From NCBI GenBank assembly GCA_017613375.1, contig JAGADZ010000010.1:1-55306 (forward strand): a stretch of 55,306 nucleotides of DNA, read 5' to 3'. Each line of letters starts with the position of its first letter. The first letter of the stretch is position 1. A model generated the notes under the pieces. The model was not told the DNA's origin. It worked only from the letters and a program-made list of their open reading frames with translations, and did not search any database. The position numbers were made by a program, and so were the translations under genes. Positions 8,627 through 19,317 of the stretch are shown piece after piece. The DNA is from Bacteroidales bacterium. Its GTDB lineage: Bacteria > Bacteroidota > Bacteroidia > Bacteroidales > P3.

Positions 8627-9835
8627 TCAAGGCACAATGACGCTTTCCCCATTGGCTGCGTATATCAGGCGGTTCAGGAAAAGCTTTTGTCGTTCTGCCT
8701 TGTCAAGGCTATCCAAGTCCATGTTTTTGAACGCCCGTTTCGTCAGGTCGACAAGGGTGAAGTTCGCCTTACGGCCTTCGGCAATGACAGCGTCGTCGAA
8801 TCCAAGAGCTTTATATCCGTTGGTGGTGGCTACTTTGAGGACTTCGTCGGTGGGAAGGACAGATGGGTCGTGCCGCCATCCTTTCTGAAGCAGAGACATC
8901 ACTTTCATGGCTTCTATCATGTCAAGATTGTCGCTCGAAGCACATCCGTCGGTGCCAAGTGTGACATTGACGCCAGCCTGGCAGAGTTCGCTATAGGGGA
9001 ACATACTTCCCGACCCGAGTTTGAGATTGGAGTTTGGACAGTGTACCACAGTGGCACCATGTTCGCCAAGCAGTTGCATGTCGGACAAACTGAGCCATAA
9101 TGCATGAGCCCCGATGAATCGGCATCCTGTCTTGTCAAGAACACCGAGACTGTCGAGATATTCCACTGGAGACATGCCGTGTTCGTTGATACAGTTTAAG
9201 TTTTCTGTCTGGGTCTCGGACAGATGTATATGGTATGGCATGCCATGTTCTGCGGCAAAATCTGCAATATATTTCAGGTGTTTGCCGGAAACGGCATATA
9301 CAGAGTGTGGAGCTACACCAATCTTAATGTTTTTTGGAAGACTTGCTGCAAGTTTGTCGTAACTGTCAAAGAATCTTCTGGCATTTGACGTGTTGCTTTC
9401 TCCTTCGAAATCGCTGTCAGTGAGGGATATGGATACCACTGCCTGCATCCCTGTCTCAATGGCGGCACGAATAGTGGAATCTATGTTGAAATACATGTCG
9501 TTAAAGGTCGTCGTGCCTGTGGCTTTCATCTCTTCACAGGCATCCAAGGCACCACGATAGATGTCGTCGGACGTCAGCTTGGCCTCACATGGAAAAATAG
9601 CTTCATTAAGCCACCTCTGAAGGGGCAGGCCGCTTCCAATACTGCGAAACAAGGTCATCGCGGAGTGGGTGTGCATATTCACCAGACCAGGCAACACCCA
9701 GGCCTGCCCTTTGTAATCTTTTGTACAGGGCTGGGACCCTCTGTCGTCTGACGCTTTCTCAATACTGATGATGACGCCACCCTCAACGGTGATGTCGGAA
9801 AGTACTCCGTCAATGTAAATGTTCTTGTAAAGCAT
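8627..9835 (-). CDS. mtaD: Amidohydrolase, 5'-methylthioadenosine/S-adenosylhomocysteine deaminase type
   Basis: The product is about 402 residues from the ATG at 9835; an in-frame ATG at 9856 would add seven residues. It has the metal-dependent amidohydrolase pattern: LPGLVNMHTHSAMTLFR (HxH metal ligands), a later YHIHLSET His, and LGTDGCASSDNLDM with the metal-binding Asp. The HTHSAMTLFR and NSNLKLGSG segments fit the MtaD/SsnA subgroup that deaminates methylthioadenosine, S-adenosylhomocysteine or related adenosines. It is cytoplasmic, with no signal peptide. It lies 47 bp upstream of the substrate-binding protein gene on the same strand. A chlorohydrolase-like or guanine-deaminase specificity cannot be excluded. 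Confidence 0.82.
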   Translation of the reverse strand: MLYKNIYIDGVLSDITVEGGVIISIEKASDDRGSQPCTKDYKGQAWVLPGLVNMHTHSAMTLFRSIGSGLPLQRWLNEAIFPCEAKLTSDDIYRGALDACEEMKATGTTTFNDMYFNIDSTIRAAIETGMQAVVSISLTDSDFEGESNTSNARRFFDSYDKLAASLPKNIKIGVAPHSVYAVSGKHLKYIADFAAEHGMPYHIHLSETQTENLNCINEHGMSPVEYLDSLGVLDKTGCRFIGAHALWLSLSDMQLLGEHGATVVHCPNSNLKLGSGSMFPYSELCQAGVNVTLGTDGCASSDNLDMIEAMKVMSLLQKGWRHDPSVLPTDEVLKVATTNGYKALGFDDAVIAEGRKANFTLVDLTKRAFKNMDLDSLDKAERQKLFLNRLIYAANGESVIVP

Positions 9836-10097
9836 AGTCGATTGGTGATATGTCAATTATGTATAAAGTATTGAATAAGATGTGATAATTTTATAAGCTA
9901 TATTATTGAAATTTAGCAATATAAACGTATTAACCCCTGCACTTTAATCTTTAACCTTTGCTAAATGTAACGCTGTATGTCCCTAAACGTCAAGAGTGGC
10001 TTTTTTATTGTCCGGAACTACTTTTTTTGAGGTATATATAATATAATAAAATCTTTGTCGTTATAAAAGAAAATACAGAAAAGTAAAGCACATAGTA

Positions 10098-13000
10098 ATG
10101 AAGCGCATCTTATTGATAGCCATGTTTGTGATGGCTGGTATTGTGCCGTTGATGGCACAAGGTTTGCCCTCGTCGTCAGTGTCAGGAGACCTTTATGCGA
10201 AGGCTACTGACTTATTCAGAAAAAATAAATTTGCAGCAGCTCAACATTTGTTCGATGTCTTTGTCAGGGAAGCCGACGCTTTCGACAATGACGTCCCTGA
10301 CGCGGTGTACTATGCCGCCGTATGCTCGGAACGGCTGAACAATGACGATGCCGAATATAGGATCAATGAGTTTATGAGACTCTATCCTCAAAGCGACAAG
10401 ATGAACATGATTCATATGTTCCTTGGCAATGTCTATCTTGGTCGCGGAGACTACGCGGCTGCTCTCCACGAATATCTCAAGCTCGAGATAACGGAAGTAG
10501 ACTTGAATTATCTGTCGGAGTATGAGTATAACACAGGGTTGTGCTACTATCAGATAGGAGACAAGAACACTGCAAAGGAGTATTTCAAACTTGTGGTTGA
10601 CGGCAACTCCAAGATGTACCGCAACCCGGCAATCTATTACTACGCGGATATTCTGTTTTCAAAAAAACAGTATGAATCGGCCGACAAGGAATTCATAAAG
10701 ATAGAGAAAGATAGGCATTTCCATAACAGAGTGGTTGTCTACAGATTCTTTATCAGACATTATTTGGGCGACGATGATGCTGCATTGCGTATGGCACCTG
10801 AATTGCTCAAAAACAGAAACATGACTTTGCATGACGAAATTGAGCGTGTTGTAGGAGATATCTATTTCAACAGGGGAGAGTACCGTAAGGCTCTTGACTA
10901 TTACATCGCAGCCAACAAAGAGAACACTCAATCGAACAAGACGGCTCTGTCGGCAGGGAACTACGCCATGGGCTATTGCTATTACATGCTTGGTTCTTAT
11001 GACTCGGCGGCAACCTATCTCAGCACGTTCGTTGATATGGACGACTCTACGGCTCAAAACGCTCTCTATACTCTCGGCGACACCTATATCAGGCTGAACA
11101 AGAAAACCGAGGCCCGCACTATGTTTAAACGTGCGTCGGAAATGAACTACAACCCGGCAATACAGGAAGAAGCGGCATTCAATTATGCCAAACTCTCCTG
11201 TGAACTCAACCCTAACGCCTATAGCGAATATATCCGCTCGTTTGAGAACTACCTGCAGCATTACCCTCGGACAAAACGCAAGAAGGAAATACAACAGATT
11301 CTGACTTCTCTCTATTGCACGACACGTAACTACAGGGAAGCCAAGACACTTATCGAGAAAGACAAGAGAACTCTCCTGAAAGACGCTACAATGCGCCAAG
11401 CTTATCAGCGTATACTGGTGAATAGGGGAATAGAACTCTTCAATATGCGCGATCTGCAGGGAGCCTCGGCATGCTTTGACACGGCAGTGGCTATCAACGC
11501 CACCCCTGCGATAACAACAGATGCTTTATATTTATCGGCCGAGACTCAATATAGATTGGCAAACTACAATAGGGCTCAGAAAAAACTGGAACGATTCTTC
11601 ACCGCATCGTCTCACAAGAGCTCTGTTTATTATTCCCAGGCCCTCTATACAGCGGGATATGTGTATATGAGGAAAAAACGCTTTTCCGATGCAGAGGAGA
11701 AATTCACGGAATTCCTCAAAGTGGCCGATGCCAACGTGGAACAAAGACAAACACTTGATGTGTACAACCGCGTGGGGGACTGCCTGTATATGCAAAAGAA
11801 TTTCAGCGGTGCTATAGCATACTACGACAAAGTCATAAAAGCCAAGGGACATGATGCAGACTATGCGATGTACCAGACAGCCCTCTCCTATGGCGCTATG
11901 GGTAAAACAGAGCAGAAGTTGAGCTGCCTGAAGGAACTGTTCCAAAACAACCAATTCAGGAATTCTCCACTGGCGCCAAAGGCTATGATGGAAATTGCCG
12001 ATATCTACTTCCTCGGCGGCAATAACGTGAAGGCTTTGAACTACTACAATGTTTTCATTGAGAAATTTCCTCGTCACAGTTCTGTACCACACGCTCTGCT
12101 GAACAAAGGCCTGATTTATTACAACGAGAACAAGAATGAGGAGGCTCTGTCGGTGTTTGACCAACTGTTGTCACGGTACCCACAGTCTGACGAGGCAAAG
12201 TCGGCCCTCTCTACGGTGGAGGATATATACACCGAACAAGGCCGTGTGGTGGAATACGCTGCATACCTGAAACGGACAATGAATATCACGATGTCGGAAG
12301 TGAAGATGGACACGACAATGTATATAGCTGCTGAAAACAGATATTCTTCGGGAGACTTCGATAACGCTATAAAGGGATTCAACAACTATTTGCAGAAATT
12401 CCCTAACGGATTTTTCGCACTCAAAGCACACTACTATTTGGCAGATGCATATAGACGCACATCAAACACGGACAACGCCCTGACACATTACGAATGGGTG
12501 GTGGCTCGCGGCAGCAACACGTACACCGAAGACTGTCTGCATCAGGCCGCGGAAATATACTTCTCTAAGAAAAACTACAGAAAAGCTCTGGAAAACTATG
12601 TCCCGCTTGTGGTCATGGCGAACAACGACCAGGAACGAATCTTCGCTCGGATGGGCATAGTCAAATGCCATTACGCACTGCACGATATCAACAATACCGT
12701 CCTGTCGGCAAGCGAACTGCTGAACGACCCTAAGGCAACGGACGAACAAAAGGACGAAATACGTATACTTGTCGCTCGCTCCTACTATTATGCAGACCGC
12801 TATGAAGAAGCATTCAACTCGTATGCCGAATTGATGCATTCGGCTAATGGCGACTATATGGGAGAGGCTTCTTACCGTCAGGCTTCAATCAGATTCAGCG
12901 GCAACAATTTGGTCGGCGCGGAAAAAATCATCAATGACATTGTCGCCAATCCAGGTAGCGACTACTGGCTTGCCAAGACATTTATCCTCTGGGCGGACAT

Positions 13001-13220
13001 ATTCCATCGCAAAGGTAACGATATTCAAGCAAGACAGACTCTCCAAAGCATTATCGACAACTATGAGATTAACAACGATTCCGATGAGGAGGTCGTAAAT
13101 GAGGCTAGACAGCATCTGCAGAATCTCGTCTCGGGCAACGACGATGGCAATGATAGAAATGCAATGGATAATGACAATGACGCTCCGGCAATAGAACTCG
13201 AACCTATTGATGAATATTAA
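10098..13220 (+). CDS. Large periplasmic/outer-membrane-associated TPR protein
   Basis: The product is 1040 residues, with a signal peptide (LLIAMFVMAGIVPLMAQ) followed by tetratricopeptide repeats over nearly the whole length. Typical units are DAVYYAAVCSERLNN, NTGLCYYQIGDKNTAKEYF and HYYLADAYRRTSNTDNALTHYEWV. The C-terminus is acidic (DDGNDRNAMDNDNDAPAIEL). TPR arrays of this kind are scaffolds for protein assembly. It lies 21 bp upstream of a predicted outer-membrane barrel gene on the same strand, so the two products probably act together at the outer membrane. Some units resemble BamD/YbgF-like TPRs, but no specific family can be named. Confidence 0.85.
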   Translation: MKRILLIAMFVMAGIVPLMAQGLPSSSVSGDLYAKATDLFRKNKFAAAQHLFDVFVREADAFDNDVPDAVYYAAVCSERLNNDDAEYRINEFMRLYPQSDKMNMIHMFLGNVYLGRGDYAAALHEYLKLEITEVDLNYLSEYEYNTGLCYYQIGDKNTAKEYFKLVVDGNSKMYRNPAIYYYADILFSKKQYESADKEFIKIEKDRHFHNRVVVYRFFIRHYLGDDDAALRMAPELLKNRNMTLHDEIERVVGDIYFNRGEYRKALDYYIAANKENTQSNKTALSAGNYAMGYCYYMLGSYDSAATYLSTFVDMDDSTAQNALYTLGDTYIRLNKKTEARTMFKRASEMNYNPAIQEEAAFNYAKLSCELNPNAYSEYIRSFENYLQHYPRTKRKKEIQQILTSLYCTTRNYREAKTLIEKDKRTLLKDATMRQAYQRILVNRGIELFNMRDLQGASACFDTAVAINATPAITTDALYLSAETQYRLANYNRAQKKLERFFTASSHKSSVYYSQALYTAGYVYMRKKRFSDAEEKFTEFLKVADANVEQRQTLDVYNRVGDCLYMQKNFSGAIAYYDKVIKAKGHDADYAMYQTALSYGAMGKTEQKLSCLKELFQNNQFRNSPLAPKAMMEIADIYFLGGNNVKALNYYNVFIEKFPRHSSVPHALLNKGLIYYNENKNEEALSVFDQLLSRYPQSDEAKSALSTVEDIYTEQGRVVEYAAYLKRTMNITMSEVKMDTTMYIAAENRYSSGDFDNAIKGFNNYLQKFPNGFFALKAHYYLADAYRRTSNTDNALTHYEWVVARGSNTYTEDCLHQAAEIYFSKKNYRKALENYVPLVVMANNDQERIFARMGIVKCHYALHDINNTVLSASELLNDPKATDEQKDEIRILVARSYYYADRYEEAFNSYAELMHSANGDYMGEASYRQASIRFSGNNLVGAEKIINDIVANPGSDYWLAKTFILWADIFHRKGNDIQARQTLQSIIDNYEINNDSDEEVVNEARQHLQNLVSGNDDGNDRNAMDNDNDAPAIELEPIDEY

Positions 13221-13241
13221 TATTGTTAAAGAAAAAAAATA

Positions 13242-15050
13242 ATGGACATGAATAAATCAACACGCTTTTTTATCCTTTTGCTCTTCCTTGTGTCTTTTGT
13301 GTCTCCTAATATGGCACAGTCGGATTCCACTCGGATAGGACTTAATTCCTCCGTGGTGGTCCAGGTTGATTATAACCCTGTTCTCGAGGGTGTCTCCGAG
13401 AAAATCAACGTGGCTCCTGCTATCAATGACAATATTGCCGATGACTTACCGCGTTTCTCTTACAGTATCACTCCGCGTCGAATAAGTTCGATGACATCGT
13501 CAAAAGGACCTAAGGCAGGCAAGGTGACGGGTCTCTATTCTACTATCTACAATAATTATATGAGATTCGGACTGGGACATGATTTTGCCGGATTCCTGGA
13601 TTTCAAACCTATGGCAGATTTGTACTATATGTCTACTCGCAAAGAGGAATATGCCTATGGCGTACGTTTCTTCCACAATACCGACATATCTTCTTTTGGT
13701 AAACGCGACGAGACAACACCGTCCCCGAACTATTTTGGACGTAACCTGTATTCTTTGACCCAGTTGAGTGCTTTCGGAAAATATATCTTAAACAAAAAAC
13801 ATTTGTTCTCTGCAGAATTGGCGTTTGAACGTGAAAAGAGTCATTATTATGGTTTCTCGGATTCTACATGCTTCGCAGTCCTTGGTATGCGTCGCAATGA
13901 TATTGACCTCGCAGACTGGGCAATGGCATACAAAAACCTCGGGTTAAACCTCGCGGCAAAAAGCCTTAATACCGATGTGAACAAGCCTGGATACGCACTC
14001 TCTTTGGATATGGCGGATTTTTGGTATATGAGCCATTTCTCTCAACGGTCATTGGACTTCGATGCTAATGTCCATTACGGATTTCCTGTATTTGAGAAAT
14101 ACAAGGGCATCGTATATTTCCATACAAACTGGCAGGGTTATAAACAATCGTCTTCCCAACCAGGTGTCGAGGTCGGAGGACGTCATGTTTTGACAGTTAA
14201 CCCTTATGTGGACTTTTTGTTTAATGGATTCAAAGTGCACGCAGGTTTCGCACTCGGCTTTAACGGCTATGACAGCACAGAGGCCACATCACACAATTTC
14301 TTCCCGGATATCATCGTCTCTAAACAATTGATGGGGGAAGCAGTAAGTTTGACGGCGGGATTCCAAGGACGCTATATCGTCAACGACTGGAATGCTATAC
14401 GCAATATGAACATATATACTGTCATGGGACCGAAAACCATGGCTACTGTGGATAACAATCTGTATGCCCATTTCCGTATGAGTTTTTCCAAATGGCTGAT
14501 TCTTAATGTTAATATCGACAACCATTTTATGAAGAACGCTATCTTTTTCCGCCTTGACAACGCGGCGACACTGCATAATAAATACACCCCGTATTATAAA
14601 GATGTCAACGAATTGTGTCTCGGAGCGGAACTGTCGTTCATCAATGAAGGCAGAATTACTATCTCGTTGGGTGCAGAATATAGCCCCAACTACGGTAGTG
14701 ACGAAACACTCGTACCTATTCTCTATAACCCTGATTTCTCGGCACATCTTGGTTCAGTAATCAATTACAAGAATAAATTGTTCTTCACACTGAGAACGGA
14801 GTTTATTTCGGCATGTGATGCACAGTTTGAATACTCTCCGTCCGGCGTGGTAACCATAACAGACCGACTGCCCGCCCGTCTTGGAGCGGCAGTGGGTGCG
14901 GAATATATCTATAGTTCGGCGGTCTCTTTCTTCGCTCGCATGGATAATATCAATACAACACGGTTCTATCACTGGGCCAACTATCCGGAGTCCCGCTTCA
15001 ATTTCATGGTCGGACTTACCTACACTTTCCCAACTAATAAAAAGAAATAA
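13242..15050 (+). CDS. Predicted outer-membrane beta-barrel protein paired with the TPR protein
   Basis: The product is 602 residues (or 600 from the second ATG at 13248), with a signal peptide (FFILLLFLVSFVSPNMAQ). The mature protein is rich in alternating aromatic/polar strands (for example FNFMVGLTYTF at the C-terminus, close to the classic outer-membrane terminal strand). The start of the mature protein has VVVQVDYNPVLEGVSEKIN, but no clear TonB box or plug is visible, so I call it a barrel rather than a TonB-dependent receptor. It is directly downstream of the TPR gene and 5 bp before folC. Function unknown. Confidence 0.72.
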   Translation: MDMNKSTRFFILLLFLVSFVSPNMAQSDSTRIGLNSSVVVQVDYNPVLEGVSEKINVAPAINDNIADDLPRFSYSITPRRISSMTSSKGPKAGKVTGLYSTIYNNYMRFGLGHDFAGFLDFKPMADLYYMSTRKEEYAYGVRFFHNTDISSFGKRDETTPSPNYFGRNLYSLTQLSAFGKYILNKKHLFSAELAFEREKSHYYGFSDSTCFAVLGMRRNDIDLADWAMAYKNLGLNLAAKSLNTDVNKPGYALSLDMADFWYMSHFSQRSLDFDANVHYGFPVFEKYKGIVYFHTNWQGYKQSSSQPGVEVGGRHVLTVNPYVDFLFNGFKVHAGFALGFNGYDSTEATSHNFFPDIIVSKQLMGEAVSLTAGFQGRYIVNDWNAIRNMNIYTVMGPKTMATVDNNLYAHFRMSFSKWLILNVNIDNHFMKNAIFFRLDNAATLHNKYTPYYKDVNELCLGAELSFINEGRITISLGAEYSPNYGSDETLVPILYNPDFSAHLGSVINYKNKLFFTLRTEFISACDAQFEYSPSGVVTITDRLPARLGAAVGAEYIYSSAVSFFARMDNINTTRFYHWANYPESRFNFMVGLTYTFPTNKKK

Positions 15051-15055
15051 CTCTC

Positions 15056-16366
15056 ATGAGTCATTACCAACAGACGTTAGACTATCTTTTCCACGCTCTC
15101 CCAGCTTACCACCGTGTCGGTGCTGCCGCCTATAAGGCCGATTTAGACAATACAGTCTCTTTGATGAACCACCTCGGTCACCCTGAGAAAGCATTCAGAT
15201 GTGTCCATGTCGCCGGCACCAACGGCAAAGGGTCGGTGTCCCATTTCCTTGCCTCTATTCTGCAGGGAAAGGGAATGAAGGTTGGCCTCTATACATCACC
15301 TCACCTCGTGGATTTCCGTGAACGTATCCGTATCAACGGACAGATGATACCTCGGGAATGTGTCACGGCTTTTGTTGAGAAAAACAAACAGTTTCTGGAT
15401 TCTAACAGCCTCTCTTTTTTCGAGATGACTGTTGGAATGGCATTTGATTATTTCAGAAACGAGAGAGTTGACATTGCCGTGGTGGAAGTGGGAATGGGTG
15501 GCAGATTGGACTCTACAAACGTCGTGTCGCCTCTACTGTCGGTAATCACCAATATAAGCTTTGACCACACTCAGTTCCTCGGAGACACCCTGCCTAAAAT
15601 CGCAGCGGAAAAGGCCGGAATAATCAAACAGGGAGTGCCTGTCGTGATTGGACAGTCCCAGCGGGAGACGGAACCAGTCTTCCGTGACATGGCGGCACGG
15701 ATGGGAAGCACTATCCTTTTTGCCGACAAGCATTACCGTTTTGTCGAATCTGGGGAAGCGAAACCAGAAAGTGACGTGACATTGACAGGTGACGTCTATT
15801 GTGAAGGGGAACTGTACATTCAAGGACTTGCGTCACCTCTCGGAGGTCTGTATCAGCATAAGAATATCGTTACGCTGTGCGCCGCATGCGATATGCTTAC
15901 CAAGACAACTGAACTTGAAATCAGCACGGCGGATATTAAGAGGGGTGTCGCTAATGTTATAACAGATACAGGACTTCACGGACGTTGGGAGAAAGTCGAC
16001 GACGACCCACTCACAGTCTGCGAGACGGCACACAACGCCGATGGTATTGAATCTTTGGTCGAAAAACTCAAAACGATGCAGTACAATAAGCTGCATATTA
16101 TCTATGGCTGTGTCAACGACAAAGACTTTGGCAAGATACTGGATATGATGCCGGACAATGCTGCATACTACTATACAAGACCGTCGGTGGAACGTGGCCT
16201 GGATGAACATATTCTTGCAGACACGGCATCGCTCTACGGCAAACAGGGTGACTGTTTCGGGGACGTCAAGGCGGCTCTCGCGGCAGCACGTAACAACGCG
16301 GCAAAGAACGACCTGATAATCATAACAGGAAGCATATTCCTTGTCGCAGACTTTATGACAGAATAA
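15056..16366 (+). CDS. folC: Bifunctional folylpolyglutamate synthase/dihydrofolate synthase
   Basis: The product is 436 residues, the normal size. The ATP-binding loop is HVAGTNGKGSVSHFL. Then come TSPHLVDFRERIRING, FFEMTVGMAFDYF, VVEVGMGGRLDSTNV and ITNISFDHTQFLGDTLPKIA, all FolC signatures of the Mur ligase superfamily. It adds glutamate to dihydropteroate and to folates in the cytoplasm. The start is 5 bp after the barrel gene stop, so it is probably in the same transcript. Confidence 0.95.
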   Translation: MSHYQQTLDYLFHALPAYHRVGAAAYKADLDNTVSLMNHLGHPEKAFRCVHVAGTNGKGSVSHFLASILQGKGMKVGLYTSPHLVDFRERIRINGQMIPRECVTAFVEKNKQFLDSNSLSFFEMTVGMAFDYFRNERVDIAVVEVGMGGRLDSTNVVSPLLSVITNISFDHTQFLGDTLPKIAAEKAGIIKQGVPVVIGQSQRETEPVFRDMAARMGSTILFADKHYRFVESGEAKPESDVTLTGDVYCEGELYIQGLASPLGGLYQHKNIVTLCAACDMLTKTTELEISTADIKRGVANVITDTGLHGRWEKVDDDPLTVCETAHNADGIESLVEKLKTMQYNKLHIIYGCVNDKDFGKILDMMPDNAAYYYTRPSVERGLDEHILADTASLYGKQGDCFGDVKAALAAARNNAAKNDLIIITGSIFLVADFMTE

Positions 16367-16508
16367 TGAATCCGGGGATATGGGGATGAATATGGAAATG
16401 AGGGATCGATAAAATGAATGCATGAATACAGGCTTCAAAAAAGACTTGTTAGTCCTGTTCGCCCTATTAACCCATAATATAACAACGTATTAAAACATCA
16501 ACGAATAA

Positions 16509-19187
16509 ATGAAAGAGATAAACCCAGAAGGAGAGGAGCAGTTGGCTCACAGCAACGTGCCTCTTTCTGCTGATGATAACAAGGATGGTCGGAACGTGGG
16601 TGTCGACGGCGAGACTATTTCTCTCAACGCCATGTTTAAGGATTACTGGATTGATTATGCTTCCGATGTCATCCTTGACCGCAGTGTGCCGGATATCGAC
16701 GACGGACTCAAACCAGTTCAGCGACGCATCCTTCATGCCATGAAGGAAACGGATGACGGACGATTTACGAAAGTCGCCAATATCGTTGGAAACACCATGC
16801 AATATCACCCTCACGGCGATGCCTCAATAAAAGAAGCTCTCGTAAACCTCGGTCAGAAGGACCTGCTAATTGACTGTCAGGGAAACTGGGGTAATATCCT
16901 TACAGGTGACGATGCCGCTGCAGGACGTTACATAGAGGCACGCCTGTCAAAATTCGCCAACGAGGTTGTGTTCAATAAAAAAACAACGGAATGGAAGCCT
17001 TCATACGATGGCCGCAAACAGGAACCGATATCTCTCCCTATTAAATTCCCACTGCTGCTGGCTCAAGGCACCAAAGGTATCGCCGTAACTCTGACATCGG
17101 TGATAATGCCTTACAACTTCTGTGAACTGCTTGAATCATCGATAAAGATTCTCCAGGATTTACCTTTCGAGATTTTCCCCGATTTCCCGACAGGTGGCTT
17201 GATAGACGTATCGAAATACAACGATGCGGCGCAGGGAGGGAGACTGCGTATACGTGCCAAGATGCACTATGACGAGAAACGCAAGGCGATAGTGATTACA
17301 GAACTGCCATATACTGTCACTACCGACGTACTTATCGACAGTATCTTGAAAGCCAACGAGAAAGGTAAGATTAAGATTAAAAAGGTCGACGACAATACCG
17401 CGGCAGAGGTCGAGATTGTCGTTTATCTGCCTCAAGGAGTGTCTCCGGACCAGATGATAGATGCACTTTACGCTTTCACAAGCTGCCAGATTAGTGTGTC
17501 CCCTCAGACCTGCGTCATTGTCGACAACAAACCTGTCTTTATGACGGCTTCCGACATATTGCGTCATTCAACACTCCGCACCAAAGACCTGCTCCGTCAG
17601 GAACTTGATATTCTGCTCGCTGAACTGGAAGACAAATGGCATTGGGTGTCTCTCGAAAAACTGTTCTTCGAAAAACGTATTTATAAACAATTGGAAAAGG
17701 ACCAGGCCACATGGGAGGACCAGATATCGGCAATCGAAAGAGCTTTCGACCCTTACAGAAAACTCTTCAAGAAGGATATCACACGAGACGATGTGCTCAA
17801 ACTATGCGAGAAACCTGTACGGAAGATTTCTAAATTCGATATCAAGAAAGCTGACGAGGAACTTGCCAATATCGAGATGAATATCGACGAAACCAAGAAT
17901 CATCTCGAACATCTCACGGATTATGCTATAGCCTATTTCCGTCATATCCTCGGAAAATACGGTAAAGGCCGCGAACGTAAGACGGAAATACGCAATTTCG
18001 AGGATATTCAAGCTGCCAATGTCGCTGTTGCCAATGAAAAACTCTATGTCAACCGCATTACAGGCTTCGCAGGTTACGGCCTAAAAAAAGACGAAGGTGC
18101 GGAATATGTGTCGGATTGCTCCAAAATGGACGATATCATCGTCTTCCGTCGTGACGGCACCATGATAGTCACCAAAGTGCAGGAGAAAGGATTTGTCGGA
18201 AGTCCTGAGTGTAAGGAAATTCAGTATATCTCCGTATTCCGCCGTAACGACGAGCGTACCGTCTATAATATGGTCTACCGTGATGGCGCTTTCGGCTTCG
18301 CTTATGTCAAGCGTTTCTCTGTGACAGGAATCATCAGAGACAAGGAAAACTCACTGACAAAAAAGACAAAAGGGACGAAAATCCTTTATTTCACCGCTAA
18401 TCCCAACGGAGAAGCAGAGACCATCACCATACATCATGTCTCTAAGCCGAAACTGAAGAAGACAAGCTTCGACTTTTCTTTCGCCTCCCTCGCAATCAAA
18501 GGCCGCAACGCCATGGGGAATATCCTCACCCGCAATGCCGTCCGAAGTATCAATATGAAGGATGAGGGCGTCTCTACTCTCGGAGCTCGTAAGATTTGGT
18601 TCGACCAGACGGTCAAACGTCTCAATGTCAACCAGGCAGGCCTTTACCTCGGCGAATTTAAAGGCAGAGACAAAATATTGACACTCACTTCGTCGGGATA
18701 CTTCAGGACTACAAATTTCGACCTCGCAAATCATTATGACGACGACCTCATGCTTATCAGGAAGTTCAATCCAAAGACTATTATCACCGTCGTCTATCAG
18801 GAATGCCAGAACAAGAGTTACTATATCAAACGTTTCGTCATTGAGGATTTTGACAAAAAACTGTCATTCCTCGATGAAGGAACTGGCGACACCATCGTCA
18901 CCTATTCCCTTGACACCTTCCCGAGACTCGAGGTTGTCTATGACAAGAGTGCCAACAAGAAGATAGAGTCCGAGATTGTCGAAGTGTCTGACTTTATCGC
19001 CGTAAAAGGCTATAAGGCCAAAGGCAAACGCATCACCACAGCGGCAGTCAAGGAGCTCGTGTGGCTTGACCCACTCCCCGAACCTGAGGATGAGGGTGAC
19101 GAAAACGACCTCGTCTCCGAGGAGCAGACACCTGAAGACCGGGAACGTCTACAATTCGCCGAAGGCACCCAGACGACACTCTTCTAA
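16509..19187 (+). CDS. parC: DNA topoisomerase IV subunit A (ParC)
   Basis: The product is 892 residues. The breakage-reunion domain begins with YWIDYASDVILDRSVPDIDDGLKPVQRRILHAM (split here: IDDGLKPVQRRILHAM). The catalytic Tyr is in GRYIEARLSKFA, about residue 141. The winged-helix segment HPHGDASIKEALVNL contains the quinolone-resistance region with an Ser/Ala-type position occupied by Ala and Ile in DASIKEA. The C-terminal part forms a beta-pinwheel (repeated G-x-x-x-R/K-x-x-x blades). Bacteroidota ParC is more likely than GyrA because no GyrA-box of the QRRGGKG type was seen. The 142 bp before it contain no other gene. It supports chromosome decatenation together with ParE, which is encoded elsewhere. 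Confidence 0.88.
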   Translation: MKEINPEGEEQLAHSNVPLSADDNKDGRNVGVDGETISLNAMFKDYWIDYASDVILDRSVPDIDDGLKPVQRRILHAMKETDDGRFTKVANIVGNTMQYHPHGDASIKEALVNLGQKDLLIDCQGNWGNILTGDDAAAGRYIEARLSKFANEVVFNKKTTEWKPSYDGRKQEPISLPIKFPLLLAQGTKGIAVTLTSVIMPYNFCELLESSIKILQDLPFEIFPDFPTGGLIDVSKYNDAAQGGRLRIRAKMHYDEKRKAIVITELPYTVTTDVLIDSILKANEKGKIKIKKVDDNTAAEVEIVVYLPQGVSPDQMIDALYAFTSCQISVSPQTCVIVDNKPVFMTASDILRHSTLRTKDLLRQELDILLAELEDKWHWVSLEKLFFEKRIYKQLEKDQATWEDQISAIERAFDPYRKLFKKDITRDDVLKLCEKPVRKISKFDIKKADEELANIEMNIDETKNHLEHLTDYAIAYFRHILGKYGKGRERKTEIRNFEDIQAANVAVANEKLYVNRITGFAGYGLKKDEGAEYVSDCSKMDDIIVFRRDGTMIVTKVQEKGFVGSPECKEIQYISVFRRNDERTVYNMVYRDGAFGFAYVKRFSVTGIIRDKENSLTKKTKGTKILYFTANPNGEAETITIHHVSKPKLKKTSFDFSFASLAIKGRNAMGNILTRNAVRSINMKDEGVSTLGARKIWFDQTVKRLNVNQAGLYLGEFKGRDKILTLTSSGYFRTTNFDLANHYDDDLMLIRKFNPKTIITVVYQECQNKSYYIKRFVIEDFDKKLSFLDEGTGDTIVTYSLDTFPRLEVVYDKSANKKIESEIVEVSDFIAVKGYKAKGKRITTAAVKELVWLDPLPEPEDEGDENDLVSEEQTPEDRERLQFAEGTQTTLF

Positions 19188-19259
19188 TCACACATAATCT
19201 TAACTCATAAATGCAACAGATATTTAAGGAATATCGAAAAATAATTAAGTTAGAAGAAA

Positions 19260-19292
19260 GTTAAAGTCAAGGATAAAGTTAACGTTAAAGTT
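19260..19292. repeat. Degenerate GTTAAA-family repeat
   Basis: The stretch between parC and the glycosyltransferase holds GTTAAA, GTCAAG, a GATAAA break, GTTAAC, GTTAAA and GTTATA-like units. It is looser than the array at 53788-53841 but built of the same hexamer. The remaining bases of the 130-bp gap show no gene. Confidence 0.45.
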
Positions 19293-19317
19293 ATACTCAC
19301 GGTTTAAGTAAAAAAAC

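Noticed and set aside
10659-11399. 246-codon minus-strand frame opposite the TPR gene
   Set aside because: It is a shadow of the TPR reading frame, with no motifs and no promoter.
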